64,000 nt of DNA from Haloterrigena turkmenica DSM 5511 (GCF_000025325.1 NC_013743.1:1736001-1800000), one strand, 5' to 3'; positions 22,497-33,368 are shown, counted from the stretch's first letter. Notes: a model not told the origin generated them from the letters alone. Program-made: numbers and translations.

Positions 22497-23816
22497 TTAG
22501 ACGACGATCGCGACCGTCGCGAGCGCACCGCCGAGCAGCAGTAGGCCGCTGTAGATCGCCACCTGATTGCGGAAGCCGTCGTTCGAAGACGTCGACGCGA
22601 GCAGGGCCTTGACGACGATGCTCGAGACGGTCGCCAGCAGGATGGCGATGGTCGCCTCCGCGGGCCCCAGCTGGCCGCCCCGATAGAGGACGACCGCCGA
22701 GGTAGTCGCGCCGGCGCTCGAGACGAAGCCGCTGGCGACGGCGGTGGCGTAAAAGCCGAGCGTCCCGAACCAGGTCTCGGCCAGCGACCCGAAGACGAGT
22801 ACGACGAGGAAGACGGCGCCGAAGGCGAGGGCGTTCTTCATCGAGAAGGGGCTCTCGAGTTCGATCGGGCCGGACTCGTCCCAGTCGGCGGTCCAGGCGG
22901 CGACGGCGAACGCGACCAAGATCACCGCGCCCAGCGGGACGATCGCCTCGAGGAGGACCGGGGTCCCGCTGCCGACGGTGAACCCGACGGCGATGGCGAG
23001 GTTGCGAACGGCCATCGCCGCGTTGGCCAGCAAGATCGCGGCGACGGCATAAGAGGCGGCCTCGGGGCGCTGATTGACGTGATCGAGCATCGTCCCGACG
23101 ACGGCCGTCGAGGAGGCCAACCCGCCGAAGAACCCGGTCACGGCGATGCCGCGGCCGCCGTAGGTGGAGACGATCGCGTAGTTGGCGATGCCGATGCCGG
23201 CGACCGCGACGACCATCAGCCAGATCACCTGGGGCTCGAGCGGGATCGAGATGCCGCCGACCTCCGCGGTGACCTTGGCAGGGAGGACCGGGTAGATGAC
23301 GAACGCGAGGATGGCGAACTCGATCGTCGAGCGCATCTCCTCGTGGGAGAGCCCCCACGCGAACTCGTGGAGCTCCCGCTTTAACACCAGTAGGAGCGAC
23401 GAGAGGACGGCGACGGTGACCCCCTCGATGATGAAGCCGGCGGCGACCAGCACGCCGACGCCGTAGGACATGAGCATCGAGACCGACGTCGTCAGCGAGA
23501 GGCCGGCGTCATCATCGCTCATCAGCCCCTGGACCGCCAACAGAACGCCCTGTACGATCACGAGCAGGCCACCGAGGACCAGGAGGGCCTCGCCGACCTC
23601 GCTCTCGAAGACCAGGATGGTAAAGACCGCCCCGAGGAGACTGATCAGCGAGAACGTCCGGATCCCGGCGGACTTCTGGGACCACTCCCGCTCGAGGCCG
23701 AGGAACATCCCCAAGGCCCCGGCCAGCGCGATTCGGACGACCGTCTCGTCCAGCGGCGCGTCGGCGATCTGCAACGCAATCTCGTTCACTGTCGGTCGTT
23801 CACGGCGAATTACCAT
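22497..23816 (-). CDS. MgtC/SapB-DUF4010 membrane protein
   Basis: A 439-residue protein with roughly 12 membrane helices. The N-terminal third carries the MgtC signature ALGMFLGLEREWSQKSAGIRT, with the conserved Glu/Arg in LGLERE. The remainder is the DUF4010 membrane domain with GFFGGLASSTAVVGTM and SAGATTSAVVLYRGG. Members are proposed to take part in Mg2+ or metal homeostasis, but transport has not been shown for this type. A GTG at 23789 (VNEIALQ) is an alternative start that would remove nine basic residues. Confidence 0.83.
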   Translation of the reverse strand: MVIRRERPTVNEIALQIADAPLDETVVRIALAGALGMFLGLEREWSQKSAGIRTFSLISLLGAVFTILVFESEVGEALLVLGGLLVIVQGVLLAVQGLMSDDDAGLSLTTSVSMLMSYGVGVLVAAGFIIEGVTVAVLSSLLLVLKRELHEFAWGLSHEEMRSTIEFAILAFVIYPVLPAKVTAEVGGISIPLEPQVIWLMVVAVAGIGIANYAIVSTYGGRGIAVTGFFGGLASSTAVVGTMLDHVNQRPEAASYAVAAILLANAAMAVRNLAIAVGFTVGSGTPVLLEAIVPLGAVILVAFAVAAWTADWDESGPIELESPFSMKNALAFGAVFLVVLVFGSLAETWFGTLGFYATAVASGFVSSAGATTSAVVLYRGGQLGPAEATIAILLATVSSIVVKALLASTSSNDGFRNQVAIYSGLLLLGGALATVAIVV

Positions 23817-24003
23817 AAACGGCGCGCTGACTCTCGCGGCGACCGTCGCCTCGAGAGGCGGACGGAAACGCGCAAAAACGACGCGAGGTTCGAGAGCAGC
23901 AGGTGACGAGGCGACCGGCTACGCCGAATCGCGAACCCGCGAGCGAAGCGGTCGGGCGCGATCGAGCCACGCGTTTCGTGCTACGGAGCGGACGGCCCGT
24001 CGA

Positions 24004-24279
24004 TCACAGATCGACGTACTGTCCTTCCCACTCGCGACGGGCCTCGAGTTCGCGGCGACCGCGCCGGGTCAGCGTATAGAAGTTCGTCCGGCGGTCGCGC
24101 CGCCCCTTCTCGACGAGGCCCTTGTCGACGAGGGTATCGAGGTTCGGGTAGAGTCGACCGTGGTGGATCTCCTTCTCGTAGTAGTTCTCGAGTTCCTCCT
24201 TGATCGCCAGTCCGTGGGGCTCCTCCTCGCCGGCGATGACGTACAGCAGGTCTCGCTGGAATCCTGTCAGGTCGTACAT
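24004..24279 (-). CDS. PadR-family transcriptional regulator
   Basis: A 91-residue winged-helix protein, MYDLTGFQRDLLYVIAGEEE onward. The recognition-helix region HGRLYPNLDTLVDKGLV and wing RRTNFYTLTRRGRREL match PadR. It is the short form that lacks the long C-terminal dimerisation helices. Its promoter carries a perfect 16-bp palindrome about 52 bp upstream of the ATG, directly upstream of the TATA-like element, so autoregulation is likely. Effector and target genes are not evident. Confidence 0.88.
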   Translation of the reverse strand: MYDLTGFQRDLLYVIAGEEEPHGLAIKEELENYYEKEIHHGRLYPNLDTLVDKGLVEKGRRDRRTNFYTLTRRGRRELEARREWEGQYVDL

Positions 24280-24308
24280 TGGGAAAGTACCAGTTGCACT
24301 TACTGTCG

Positions 24309-24319
24309 AAATTTAATAA
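24309..24319 (-). promoter_or_regulatory. TATA-like element for the PadR gene
   Basis: On the minus strand the sequence cttattaaatt is centred about 35 nt upstream of the ATG at 24279. It is the only AT-rich core in this stretch, and the 16-bp palindrome begins 12 bp further upstream. Confidence 0.45.
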
Positions 24320-24330
24320 GGCTATCGGGT

Positions 24331-24346
24331 TGTTTCGATCGAAACA
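24331..24346. promoter_or_regulatory. Perfect 16-bp palindrome TGTTTCGATCGAAACA, probable PadR operator
   Basis: The site is self-complementary over all 16 bases and lies just upstream of the PadR TATA-like element. A 13-bp part (cgatcgaaacagg, 24336-24348) is repeated exactly at 24559-24571 in the same intergenic region. This suggests a second, half-palindromic binding site. Regulator identity is inferred from adjacency. Confidence 0.6.
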
Positions 24347-24577
24347 GGGATATTACCGACGGACCGCGTCGTCTGCGTTCGGTTCCGAATAGATAACAGC
24401 CGTGATGGGTTTTCACTCTACTTCACGTAACGTGTAGTTCATGTTTACACACCGTCTGTATCGTTTCGGTATTTTTATGCTATTGAAGTACGAGAAAGTC
24501 GGATCCGATTGGCAGTGAGTATCGGCTGTGATCGAGAACGCAGTCGCTCTGAGACGTACGATCGAAACAGGAAAGCA

Positions 24578-24664
24578 GATCGCGTGACGGGAAAAGTGTC
24601 ACGCGATCGCTTGCCGCCCTGAATTGGTCCCCGCTGACGCTTCGGCCCTCCAAGCGAAGCGTCA
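24578..24664. other. Two consecutive perfect hairpins in the 453-bp gap 24280-24732
   Basis: Hairpin 1 pairs gatcgcgtgac (24578-24588) with gtcacgcgatc (24598-24608), an 11-bp stem and about 9-nt loop. Hairpin 2 pairs tgacgcttcg (24635-24644) with cgaagcgtca (24655-24664), a 10-bp stem and 10-nt loop. An AT-rich tatttttatg element at 24470-24479 could promote a plus-strand RNA carrying both. They could equally form the 3' end of the small minus-strand gene at 24733-24879. The rest of the gap holds only the PadR promoter and operator. No protein-coding signal is convincing here. Confidence 0.5.
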
Positions 24665-24732
24665 TCTGAACGCTTTCGCCGAGTGTACTTAAAAGTAACG
24701 ACACCGGATCGGCGTTTGATACGTTCCGCGGC

Positions 24733-24879
24733 TCAGATGTGCTCCTCCTCGAGCACCCAACCGATGGCGCGCTTGTAGTGGGTGAACATCTGCCTGACGC
24801 CCTCGTGGCGCATGTCCTCGCTCTCGAGGTGTTCGGTGAGGAACTCGTACTGCTCGCGGATTTCTTCTTCGTCGCGCAT
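24733..24879 (-). CDS. Small acidic/basic-mixed 48-residue protein
   Basis: A 48-residue protein starting MRDEEEIREQYEFLTEHLES and ending IGWVLEEEHI. It is rich in charged residues with heptad-like Leu/Phe spacing, so it is probably helical. The frame stays open for 96 more codons upstream, but that extension has an Arg/Ser composition unlike the acidic proteome. The ATG at 24879 also has a T-rich ccgttttttccg element at the right distance (about 27 nt) for a leaderless start. Similar small orphan proteins are common in haloarchaea. Function is unknown. Confidence 0.65.
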   Translation of the reverse strand: MRDEEEIREQYEFLTEHLESEDMRHEGVRQMFTHYKRAIGWVLEEEHI

Positions 24880-25238
24880 GCTCGACGCTAGGGCCGGAGA
24901 ACGGAAAAAACGGTCGCCGGAGGGAACCGTCCGTTCGAAATCGCCCGTCGCGTCGGCCTCGAGCGATCGACGAACCGAACGGTAACTGGGGATTGAGACG
25001 GCGGACGGTACGCCGACGTCGACACTTTCGTCGATAAGAATGCGATTGGCGAACGACAACAGTTTACGAACCGTTTGCGGGTGGGCTCGATCGTTCGGAC
25101 GGAGACCGCCGGATCTGAATTCGTCGCCGTCGCTCCGCGACGAGCGTCTGAAAAAGCGATGGGACACGACGACTGCGGTCGATCGCTCGGTTCCTATCGG
25201 ATGCCGCTACGCGCTGTCGACCGATCTGCGTCGACCGA
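24880..25238. other. 359-bp intergenic gap
   Basis: Apart from the probable promoter of the small minus-strand gene at 24904-24915, nothing recognisable is present. An open minus-strand frame through 25167 is judged non-coding because its translation is Arg/Ser-rich and neutral rather than acidic. Confidence 0.5.
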
Positions 25239-25970
25239 TCAGAGTCCGTCGTCGGAGTCGTTGGATTCGTTGGACTCGTTGGACTCGTTGCCTTCGGTCT
25301 CGTTACCCATGCCGCCGTCCTCGCCGAGGGTCAGCGTTACCTCCTCGTCGTCGCCGTCGATTTCGACGTCGTCCTCGGCTTCCTCGCCTTCGCTCTCGGC
25401 AGAGACGGTGTACTCGCCGTCCTCGAGTTCGTCGAACTCGACTTCGCCGTTCTCGTCGGTCTCATCCTCTCGCGGCCACTCCTCCTCGCTAGTGCCGAGT
25501 CCGCCGTCCTCGCTCTCGTTACCGGTCTCGTTGTCCGACTCGTTTTCTCCGCCGTTGCCGCCCAGCATGTCGTCGTCGGACTCGTTGGACTCGTTGTCCT
25601 CCTGGACGAACGAACCGACTTCCGACTCGTTGGACTCGTTGTCCGATTCGTTGGATTCGTTGTCCGACTCGTTTTCTCCGCCGTTGCCACCCAGCATCCC
25701 GCTGTCGGCCTGCTCGAGCATGACGGTCGCGCCCTCGACGGGCTCCTCCTGATCGTCCTCGACGGTGACCGTCAGGGAATACGTCTCGTCTCCCGCCCCG
25801 TTCTCGGTCTCGTTACCGTTGCCCGCTCCGGTGTCGTTCGTCTCCTCTCCGTTCTCGGTCTCGTTGTCTCCTCCGCCGGGTCCGCTGTCCGCACAGCCAG
25901 CGAGTACGAGCGCGCCTGCGGTACCTGTCGCGGCGACGAACTTGCGTCGATTGAGTTCTGAATCGGACAT
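25239..25970 (-). CDS. Tat lipoprotein with Asn-Glu-Ser repeats and an Ig/CarboxypepD_reg-like domain
   Basis: A 243-residue protein. NRRKFVAATG (7-16) is a Tat motif and LAGC (23-26) a lipobox, so it is exported and anchored to the outer membrane face. A beta-sandwich-like segment starts at about 63 (YSLTVTVEDDQEEPVEGATVML) and resumes at about 168 (DENGEVEFDELEDGEYTVSAE), the two halves of a carboxypeptidase-regulatory-like fold. They are split by a low-complexity insert in which MLGGNGGENESDN occurs twice. By my count about 18 N-x-S/T sequons occur, mostly NES or NET. Haloarchaea N-glycosylate such sites, so a heavily glycosylated surface protein is likely. Confidence 0.8.
   Translation of the reverse strand: MSDSELNRRKFVAATGTAGALVLAGCADSGPGGGDNETENGEETNDTGAGNGNETENGAGDETYSLTVTVEDDQEEPVEGATVMLEQADSGMLGGNGGENESDNESNESDNESNESEVGSFVQEDNESNESDDDMLGGNGGENESDNETGNESEDGGLGTSEEEWPREDETDENGEVEFDELEDGEYTVSAESEGEEAEDDVEIDGDDEEVTLTLGEDGGMGNETEGNESNESNESNDSDDGL
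25531..25697 (-). repeat. 38-bp direct repeat inside the sequon-rich lipoprotein gene
   Basis: The 38 bp at 25531-25568 recur at 25660-25697 with a single difference (g to a in the segment gccgttgcc[g/a]cccagcat). Both encode the MLGGNGGENESDN unit. Short 9-bp units related to gactcgttg fill the flanks, including 25255-25290. The pattern fits recent slippage or recombination that duplicated the sequon-bearing insert. Confidence 0.75.
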
Positions 25971-26319
25971 ATTCCTGGAAAGGACGTTCCATGTGGTTGC
26001 AGTGTGGCCTGCAACTGCCGCCTGTTAATCACCTATTGAACGTCCACTAGCCCTTCGTGAGCGTCATCGATTTCATACCGTTCGACCGGTAAATCCGACG
26101 GTAGGCGGTAGAACTGTCAGAATTCAAGGTTTCAAGTCAACGAACGGACCGATCGTGGACGCGTCTCGCTCGCGTCGGTTCCGGGACTCGGGCGGGGCGG
26201 CTCAGACGGTCGAACGGATGGAACGCCGTCACCCGGTTCGCGTGTGAAACGGACGACCATCCCCGCAGTGTTCGGTCGACTCCGGTGTGATTTTGGGTCG
26301 TCCGCGCGTAGGATCGTCC
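25971..26319. other. 349-bp divergent intergenic region
   Basis: It separates the minus-strand lipoprotein from the plus-strand zinc-ribbon gene. A short inverted repeat gttgcag/ctgcaac occurs at 25996-26002 and 26009-26015, close to the lipoprotein start. AT-rich patches near 26025-26035 and 26118-26135 could be promoter cores. No gene is visible. Confidence 0.4.
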
Positions 26320-27087
26320 ATGAAGATCAGGGGCGAGCGCGAGTGCAAGGAGTGCGGGACGCGGTGGTCGTACTACGAGACCGGCAGCGTCGGCTGTCCG
26401 GCCTGCGGGAGCCTCCACAGCGTCGGCGTCGATGACCGGACCGAACACACCGATCTCCAGGTCACGTTCGATCTCACGGCGATCCGCAACGCCATCGACG
26501 ACCAGCCCATCGACGACCTCGCCGAGCAGGCCCGCGAGGAGTGTCGGGAGTACGTCCGGCGGCGCGGCTTCGTCAACGCGGGCACGCTCCGGGAGCTCGA
26601 CGACGACTATCTGGCCGCGAACGAACTCCTCCACGTCGCCGATATCGTCCGCCGGGAGATCGACCTCGAGGAGCGCGAAGAACTCTACTTCCTCTCGTTG
26701 CTCCGGGACGCCGACGGCGGGGGCCCGCGATCCGACGACGGTCAGCGGCCGCCCGCCGAGGAGGTTCCACCGGGTCTCCGGAGCGCGCGCGGCCTCGCCG
26801 CCGCGAACGCCGTCCGCGACTACCGCCGAGACGTCCGCACTTGGGCCGCGGATCGCGACCTGACGGCCGCCGAACGCGGCGCCCTCGAGACGCTCGGCGA
26901 ACACGTCACCCGCATCCGGATGCTCGACGGCGACGTCGATCCCCGGACCGCCCATCGGCTGATCGAGGCCGCCCGCGATCTGGCGAACGGCCTCCGCGGC
27001 GACGAACTCGCATTCACTCGCGCACGAGACCGCCTCGAGGACCTCGAGTTCGGAACCGGGGGTTCGGACGGCCGGTTCGGGGACTGA
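26320..27087 (+). CDS. TFIIB-type zinc-ribbon protein, haloarchaeal
   Basis: A 255-residue protein from the ATG at 26320 (MKIRGERECKECGTRWSYYE). The N-terminal zinc ribbon uses C9-x2-C12 and C26-x2-C29. The rest is predicted helical and charged, with EEREELYFLSLLRDADGGG in the middle and a conserved-looking DVDPRTAHRLIEAARDLANG near the C-terminus. A role in nucleic-acid or protein binding is suggested only by the ribbon. It is not a TFIIB paralogue, since the cyclin repeats are missing. Confidence 0.82.
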   Translation: MKIRGERECKECGTRWSYYETGSVGCPACGSLHSVGVDDRTEHTDLQVTFDLTAIRNAIDDQPIDDLAEQAREECREYVRRRGFVNAGTLRELDDDYLAANELLHVADIVRREIDLEEREELYFLSLLRDADGGGPRSDDGQRPPAEEVPPGLRSARGLAAANAVRDYRRDVRTWAADRDLTAAERGALETLGEHVTRIRMLDGDVDPRTAHRLIEAARDLANGLRGDELAFTRARDRLEDLEFGTGGSDGRFGD

Positions 27088-27325
27088 GTCGACGACCGCG
27101 ACGGGACCGGAAGCACCGACCGCACGAACGCCGGGCACATACCTGTTAATTATCCTATCGGCTAGTCGTAAATCTTTCCGCTCTTATACCGTCGATCGAG
27201 AACGTTCCAACTGAACGCATGGACCGCCCTCGATCGGCTCGGATCGCGTGACGGAACGGGTTCCCGCGCGAGCCTGCAGCGGCCGACGCGAGCGACCGCT
27301 CGCGGGGGTCCTGCACAACCACACT

Positions 27326-29295
<1,970 letters not shown>

Positions 29296-29299
<4 letters not shown>

Positions 29300-29646
29300 G
29301 TTCGCACGGGCCGACCGCCGTCCCGATCCGGACCGCGGACGACTGGACGGAGACGGTCGTCGACGGCGAGCCTCGAGTCACCATCTACTGGACGAAAACC
29401 CCGCGGAACCGGCTCGACCGGTTCCTGTTCGAGCTCCTCGGAACGAGTCGGGAGCGGGAACTCACGCTGGATCCCGTCGGAATGACCGTCTGGCGCCACT
29501 GCGACGGCGACCATACCGTCGCCGAGATCGCATCGGTCGTCGCGGACTCCCACGCCGACGAGCGCGTCGCCCCCGTCGACGAGACGCTCGCGCACTTCCT
29601 CATGCAACTCGAGGAACGCGGGCTGATTCGGTTCGACGACGGGTGA
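29296..29646 (+). CDS. PqqD-like protein coupled to the OPT transporter
   Basis: A 116-residue protein from the ATG at 29296. The C-terminal 70 residues (DPVGMTVWRHCDGDHTVAEI and LAHFLMQLEERGLIRF) match the winged-helix PqqD/RRE fold that binds precursor peptides in ribosomal peptide modification. The first 45 residues contain TIYWTKTPRNRLDRFLFELL, a juxtamembrane-like segment. Translational coupling to an oligopeptide transporter suggests a peptide-linked job. No radical SAM enzyme is next to it. The nearest ones are about 29 kb away. The peptide role is inference. Confidence 0.82.
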
Positions 29647-29790
29647 ACGGAGAGACGAGTCCAAGCCCCACGGTCGAGCGACGCACCCGAGCGCCGGGTT
29701 CACAGCGGGCTCGAGAACGATCCGGCGGCTCGAGGAGAACAGAGTACTGAAGCCTCGAGAAACCAGTCAGGGATCGATCGCGTCGTCCGA

Positions 29791-30684
29791 TCAGGGCAGG
29801 TCGACGTCGACGTCTTCCTGCAGGCTCGCGGCCTTGACCGTGTTGTAGAGTAACATCGCTCGCGTCATCGGACCGACGCCGCCCGGGACGGGCGTGATCG
29901 CGCTCGCTTGTTCCTTCGCGCTCTCGAACTCGACGTCGCCGACGAGTTCGTACCCCTTCTCGTTGTCCGCGTCGACGCGGTTGACGCCGACGTCGATCAC
30001 GACGGCACCCTCGCCGATCATCGAGCCGTCGACGAGTTCCGGTGCGCCGGCGGCGGCGACGACGATATCCGCGCTTCGGGTCTTCGCGGCGAGATCGTCC
30101 GTTCGGGAGTGACAGACCGTCACCGTCGCGTTGCCGTCGTCGGCCTTCTGGATCAGTAGGTTGGCCAGCGGCTTGCCGACGATGTCCGAGCGGCCGACGA
30201 TCGTCACGTCCTTGCCCTCGGTGTCGACGTCGGCGGACTCGAGCAGTTTCTGGACGCCGTGGGGCGTGCAGGGACGGAAGCGGGCGTCGCCGGCGACGAG
30301 CCGGCCGACGTTCTCCGGGTGGAAGCCGTCGACGTCCTTCGCGGGGTCGACCCGACGGATGACCTCGCGGTAGTCGACGTGGTCCGGGACGGGCGCCTGC
30401 ACGATGTAGCCGTGGACGTCGTCGTTCGCGTTGAGATCGGCGATTTCGTCGTACAGCGTCTCGGGCGAGGCGTCTCCCTCGACGTCGACGTGGTAGCTCT
30501 CGATGCCGACCTCCTCGCAGTCCCGTTGCTTCATGTTCACGTAGGTCTCGCTGGCGGGATCGTCGCCCATTAGCACCGTCGCCAGCCCCGGTCGCGCGCC
30601 CGCGTCGGCGAGCGTCTCGATCGCGTCGGTCAGGTCGTCTCGAATCTGACTCGCGACGGCGTCGCCGTCGATGTTCTCGGTCAT
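29791..30684 (-). CDS. folD: Methylenetetrahydrofolate dehydrogenase/cyclohydrolase
   Basis: A 297-residue bifunctional enzyme that interconverts methylene-, methenyl- and formyl-tetrahydrofolate with NADP. K52 in SETYVNMKQRDCEEVGI is the catalytic lysine. DPAKDVDGFHPENVGRL, GRSDIVGKPLANLL and the C-terminal TPVPGGVGPMTRAMLLYNTV are family signatures. With glyA about 1.2 kb upstream on the same strand and thyA-folA elsewhere in the window, the one-carbon cycle is well represented. The intervening gene is not an obvious folate gene. Confidence 0.95.
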   Translation of the reverse strand: MTENIDGDAVASQIRDDLTDAIETLADAGARPGLATVLMGDDPASETYVNMKQRDCEEVGIESYHVDVEGDASPETLYDEIADLNANDDVHGYIVQAPVPDHVDYREVIRRVDPAKDVDGFHPENVGRLVAGDARFRPCTPHGVQKLLESADVDTEGKDVTIVGRSDIVGKPLANLLIQKADDGNATVTVCHSRTDDLAAKTRSADIVVAAAGAPELVDGSMIGEGAVVIDVGVNRVDADNEKGYELVGDVEFESAKEQASAITPVPGGVGPMTRAMLLYNTVKAASLQEDVDVDLP

Positions 30685-30881
30685 TACTCGAGTGGGCGAC
30701 CGCGAGGCTAATCAACCCTCGGATTCGTGCCCAGAACGACCTCCATCACGGTACCGAATGCGCACGAACGTGGGTATCGATCCGACTGGAGCCGTGCGGC
30801 GGGGCGCGGTCGGATCGCCTCGGAATCCGCGACGTCGCTCGAGAATCGAGTCGCAAGCCGCCTCCGGTTCGGGGTTCGGTC

Positions 30882-31829
30882 TCAGCTCCGATCGGCCGTG
30901 TCCGGCTCCGAAACCTCCCACTCGGCGGTGTCACGCTCGGCGGTGACGACCGGCTCGTACGTCGCCTCGAGGTCGCCGTACTCGGTCGTCTCCGCGGCGT
31001 CGATCAATCGAAGCGCCTGTCGCTCGTGACACTCTCGCGCGGCCTCGAGCGCGTCCGGGTCGACGTCGACGGCGTTCGACTCGAGCGCCGGCCTCAGTCG
31101 CTCCGTCCACGCGCCGTCCGCGAGCAGAATGACCGCTCGATCGTCGACCGTCAGGGGCGGTTTGCCGGCGATGTGATCGTCCGAGCCGACGATATCGTGG
31201 GTTTCGATCCCCTCGAGGATCGCGACGACGTCGGCTTCGGGAACGTCGGCTGGGGCCTCGGCCATGACCTCGTCGAGCACGAGCGCGTCGATCGGCGCGT
31301 CCATCGTCTCGGGGCGGGGCGTCGGATCGCCGTCGCGCTCGTGAGCGATGGTCTCCTCCGCGACGGGGTCGCTGTCGTCGGGCGTCTCCGGCAGCGGTTC
31401 GGGACGGTACGGGTCGCCGTCGTCGAACCGGACCGGTACGAGGCCGATCGTCTCCGCGGCGGTCATCGCGTCGAACAGGAGCGGTCGATCGGCGTCGTAC
31501 GACTCGAGATCGAGTCCCAGTCCCTCGGGCGGGACGGCACGCACTAGCGGGTCGGGAACGGGCGCGACGATTTCGCCGTCTTCCTCGCGAAGCTGACGCG
31601 GGTACGGCGCATCGCCGGTCTGCGGGTCCGGGATCGCACTGAGAACGAGCATCGGTTCGTCCTCGTACTCGTCGACGCCCCAGTCGACGTGATCGCCCGG
31701 CTCGGCGCCCATGGACTCGGCGACCGGCGTCAACTCGAGGGCCAGCTCCGAGGCCGGCGTCTCCTCGGTCTCGCGAAGCTCGAGCAGTCGATCGTCGTCG
31801 AGAACGGTTCCGGTCGGATTCGTAGCCAT
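30882..31829 (-). CDS. Conserved-looking acidic protein, unknown function
   Basis: A 315-residue soluble protein with no signal peptide, membrane segment or Cys-rich motif except one Cys near 264. It starts MATNPTGTVLDDDRLLELRE. An N-terminal barrel-like part (VLSAIPDPQTGDAPYPRQL) is followed by alternating strands and by a helical C-terminal part (ALEAARECHERQALRLIDAAE). It lies between folD and glyA on the same strand with gaps of about 197 and 109 bp. The placement could mean co-regulation but gives no function. Confidence 0.75.
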   Translation of the reverse strand: MATNPTGTVLDDDRLLELRETEETPASELALELTPVAESMGAEPGDHVDWGVDEYEDEPMLVLSAIPDPQTGDAPYPRQLREEDGEIVAPVPDPLVRAVPPEGLGLDLESYDADRPLLFDAMTAAETIGLVPVRFDDGDPYRPEPLPETPDDSDPVAEETIAHERDGDPTPRPETMDAPIDALVLDEVMAEAPADVPEADVVAILEGIETHDIVGSDDHIAGKPPLTVDDRAVILLADGAWTERLRPALESNAVDVDPDALEAARECHERQALRLIDAAETTEYGDLEATYEPVVTAERDTAEWEVSEPDTADRS

Positions 31830-31938
31830 CGACGGCGGTACGTCCAGCCGGTGGAAAAGCCGCGTGCCGGCGAATGACAGGAAACTCCGAAATCGAGCGG
31901 CCGCGGCGTCGTTCGCTTATTCGTACAGCGGGTTCGCT

Positions 31939-33165
31939 TCACACAGCGTCGCGACTTCCCTCGCGGACCTCCTCGAGGACGGCCTCGTCCTCGGGGGCGT
32001 CGACGACGCGGGTGATCAGGTCGGCCACCGTACGGCAGTCTTCCTCGTCGAAGCCGCGCGAGGTCAGCGCGGGGGTGCCCGCGCGGATACCCGAGGGATC
32101 GAACGGCGAGCGCGTCTCGCCGGGAACCGTGTTCCCGTTGAGGACGATGTCGGCCTCCTCTAAGGCCTCCTCGGCGTCGCCGCCGGAGGTGTCGGGGTGG
32201 CTCTCGCGGAGGTCGACGAGCACGAGGTGGTTGTCCGTGCCCTCCGAGACCAGCGAGAAACCGTTCTCCGAGAGGCGCTCGCCGAGCGCCTTCGCGTTGG
32301 CGACGGTCTGTTCGGCGTAGTCCTCGAACTCCGGCTGGAGAGCCTCCTTGAAGCCGACGGCCTTGCCGGCGATGTTGTGCATGAGCGGGCCGCCCTGCCC
32401 GCCGGGGAAGACGGCGGCGTCGATGTCGTCGGCGTACTCCTCGTCGCACATGACGATGCCGCCCCGACCCGATCGGATCGTCTTGTGGGTCGAGCCGGTG
32501 ACGAAGTCGGCGGTGCCGACCGGCGAGGGATGGACGCCGGTGGCGACGAGGCCGGTGATGTGGGCGATGTCCGCGAGGTGAAGCGCGCCGACGCTGTCGG
32601 CGGCCTCCTGGATACGTTCCCACTCGATTTCGCGCGGGTACGCGGAGTAGCCGGAGACGATGATGTCCGGCTCGAACTCCTCGGCGTGTTCGGCCAGCCC
32701 CTCGTAGTCGAGGTAGCCCGTCTCGGCGTCGACCTCGTACTGCTCGACCTCGTAGAGCTGTCCGACGAAGTTCGCCGGGTGGCCGTGGCTCAGGTGGCCG
32801 CCGTGGTTGAGATCCAGCGAGAGGATTTTGTCGCCGGGCTCGAGCATCGCGAAGTAGACGGCCTGGTTGGCCTGCGTGCCCGAGTGGGGCTGGACGTTGA
32901 CGTGCTCGGCGCCGAACAGCTCCGTCGCGCGGTCGATGGCCAGCTGCTCGACCTCGTCGGCGTACTCGCAGCCGCCGTAGTACCGCGAGCCGGGATACCC
33001 CTCGGCGTACTTGTTCGTCAGGGCGCTGCCCTGCGCATCGATGACCGCCTGACTGACGTGGTTCTCGCTGGCGATCATCTGCAGTGTCTCTCGTTGGCGG
33101 TCGACCTCTCCCTCGAGTGCATCGGCGACGGCGGGATCGACGTCCCGTACGTGGTCGTGCTCCAT
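31939..33165 (-). CDS. glyA: Serine hydroxymethyltransferase
   Basis: A 408-residue PLP enzyme that converts serine and tetrahydrofolate to glycine and methylenetetrahydrofolate. K228 in TGSTHKTIRSGRGG is the Schiff-base lysine. IASENHVSQAVIDAQGS, NKYAEGYPGSRYYGG and HSGTQANQAV are canonical. It produces the one-carbon unit used by ThyA and FolD, both in this window. The start at 33165 gives the usual short acidic N-terminus. Confidence 0.95.
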   Translation of the reverse strand: MEHDHVRDVDPAVADALEGEVDRQRETLQMIASENHVSQAVIDAQGSALTNKYAEGYPGSRYYGGCEYADEVEQLAIDRATELFGAEHVNVQPHSGTQANQAVYFAMLEPGDKILSLDLNHGGHLSHGHPANFVGQLYEVEQYEVDAETGYLDYEGLAEHAEEFEPDIIVSGYSAYPREIEWERIQEAADSVGALHLADIAHITGLVATGVHPSPVGTADFVTGSTHKTIRSGRGGIVMCDEEYADDIDAAVFPGGQGGPLMHNIAGKAVGFKEALQPEFEDYAEQTVANAKALGERLSENGFSLVSEGTDNHLVLVDLRESHPDTSGGDAEEALEEADIVLNGNTVPGETRSPFDPSGIRAGTPALTSRGFDEEDCRTVADLITRVVDAPEDEAVLEEVREGSRDAV

Positions 33166-33368
33166 GTCCGATGTGGCGGCTGGCGACTGTATAAGTGTAC
33201 CCGTCTTCGGCGAATCTCACCGCTGCAACCGATACCCCGGGACGACACGATCCGACCCCAACCGGCAGAAATTGCCCAAACGACGACCGCTCTCGGCATC
33301 TCGTCGGAATTATCAAAATTTTGCCACCCGATACAACTAACTTTCCCGGGGAACATTCAGCGTACCGA

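Noticed and set aside
24480..24704. 74-residue minus-strand frame over the two hairpins
   Set aside because: It is formed largely by the hairpin arms and the composition is unlike haloarchaeal proteins. It is better explained as structured non-coding DNA.
24880..25167. N-terminal extension of the 48-residue protein
   Set aside because: The composition is Arg/Ser-rich and non-acidic, and a leaderless-type promoter is correctly spaced for the internal ATG at 24879.
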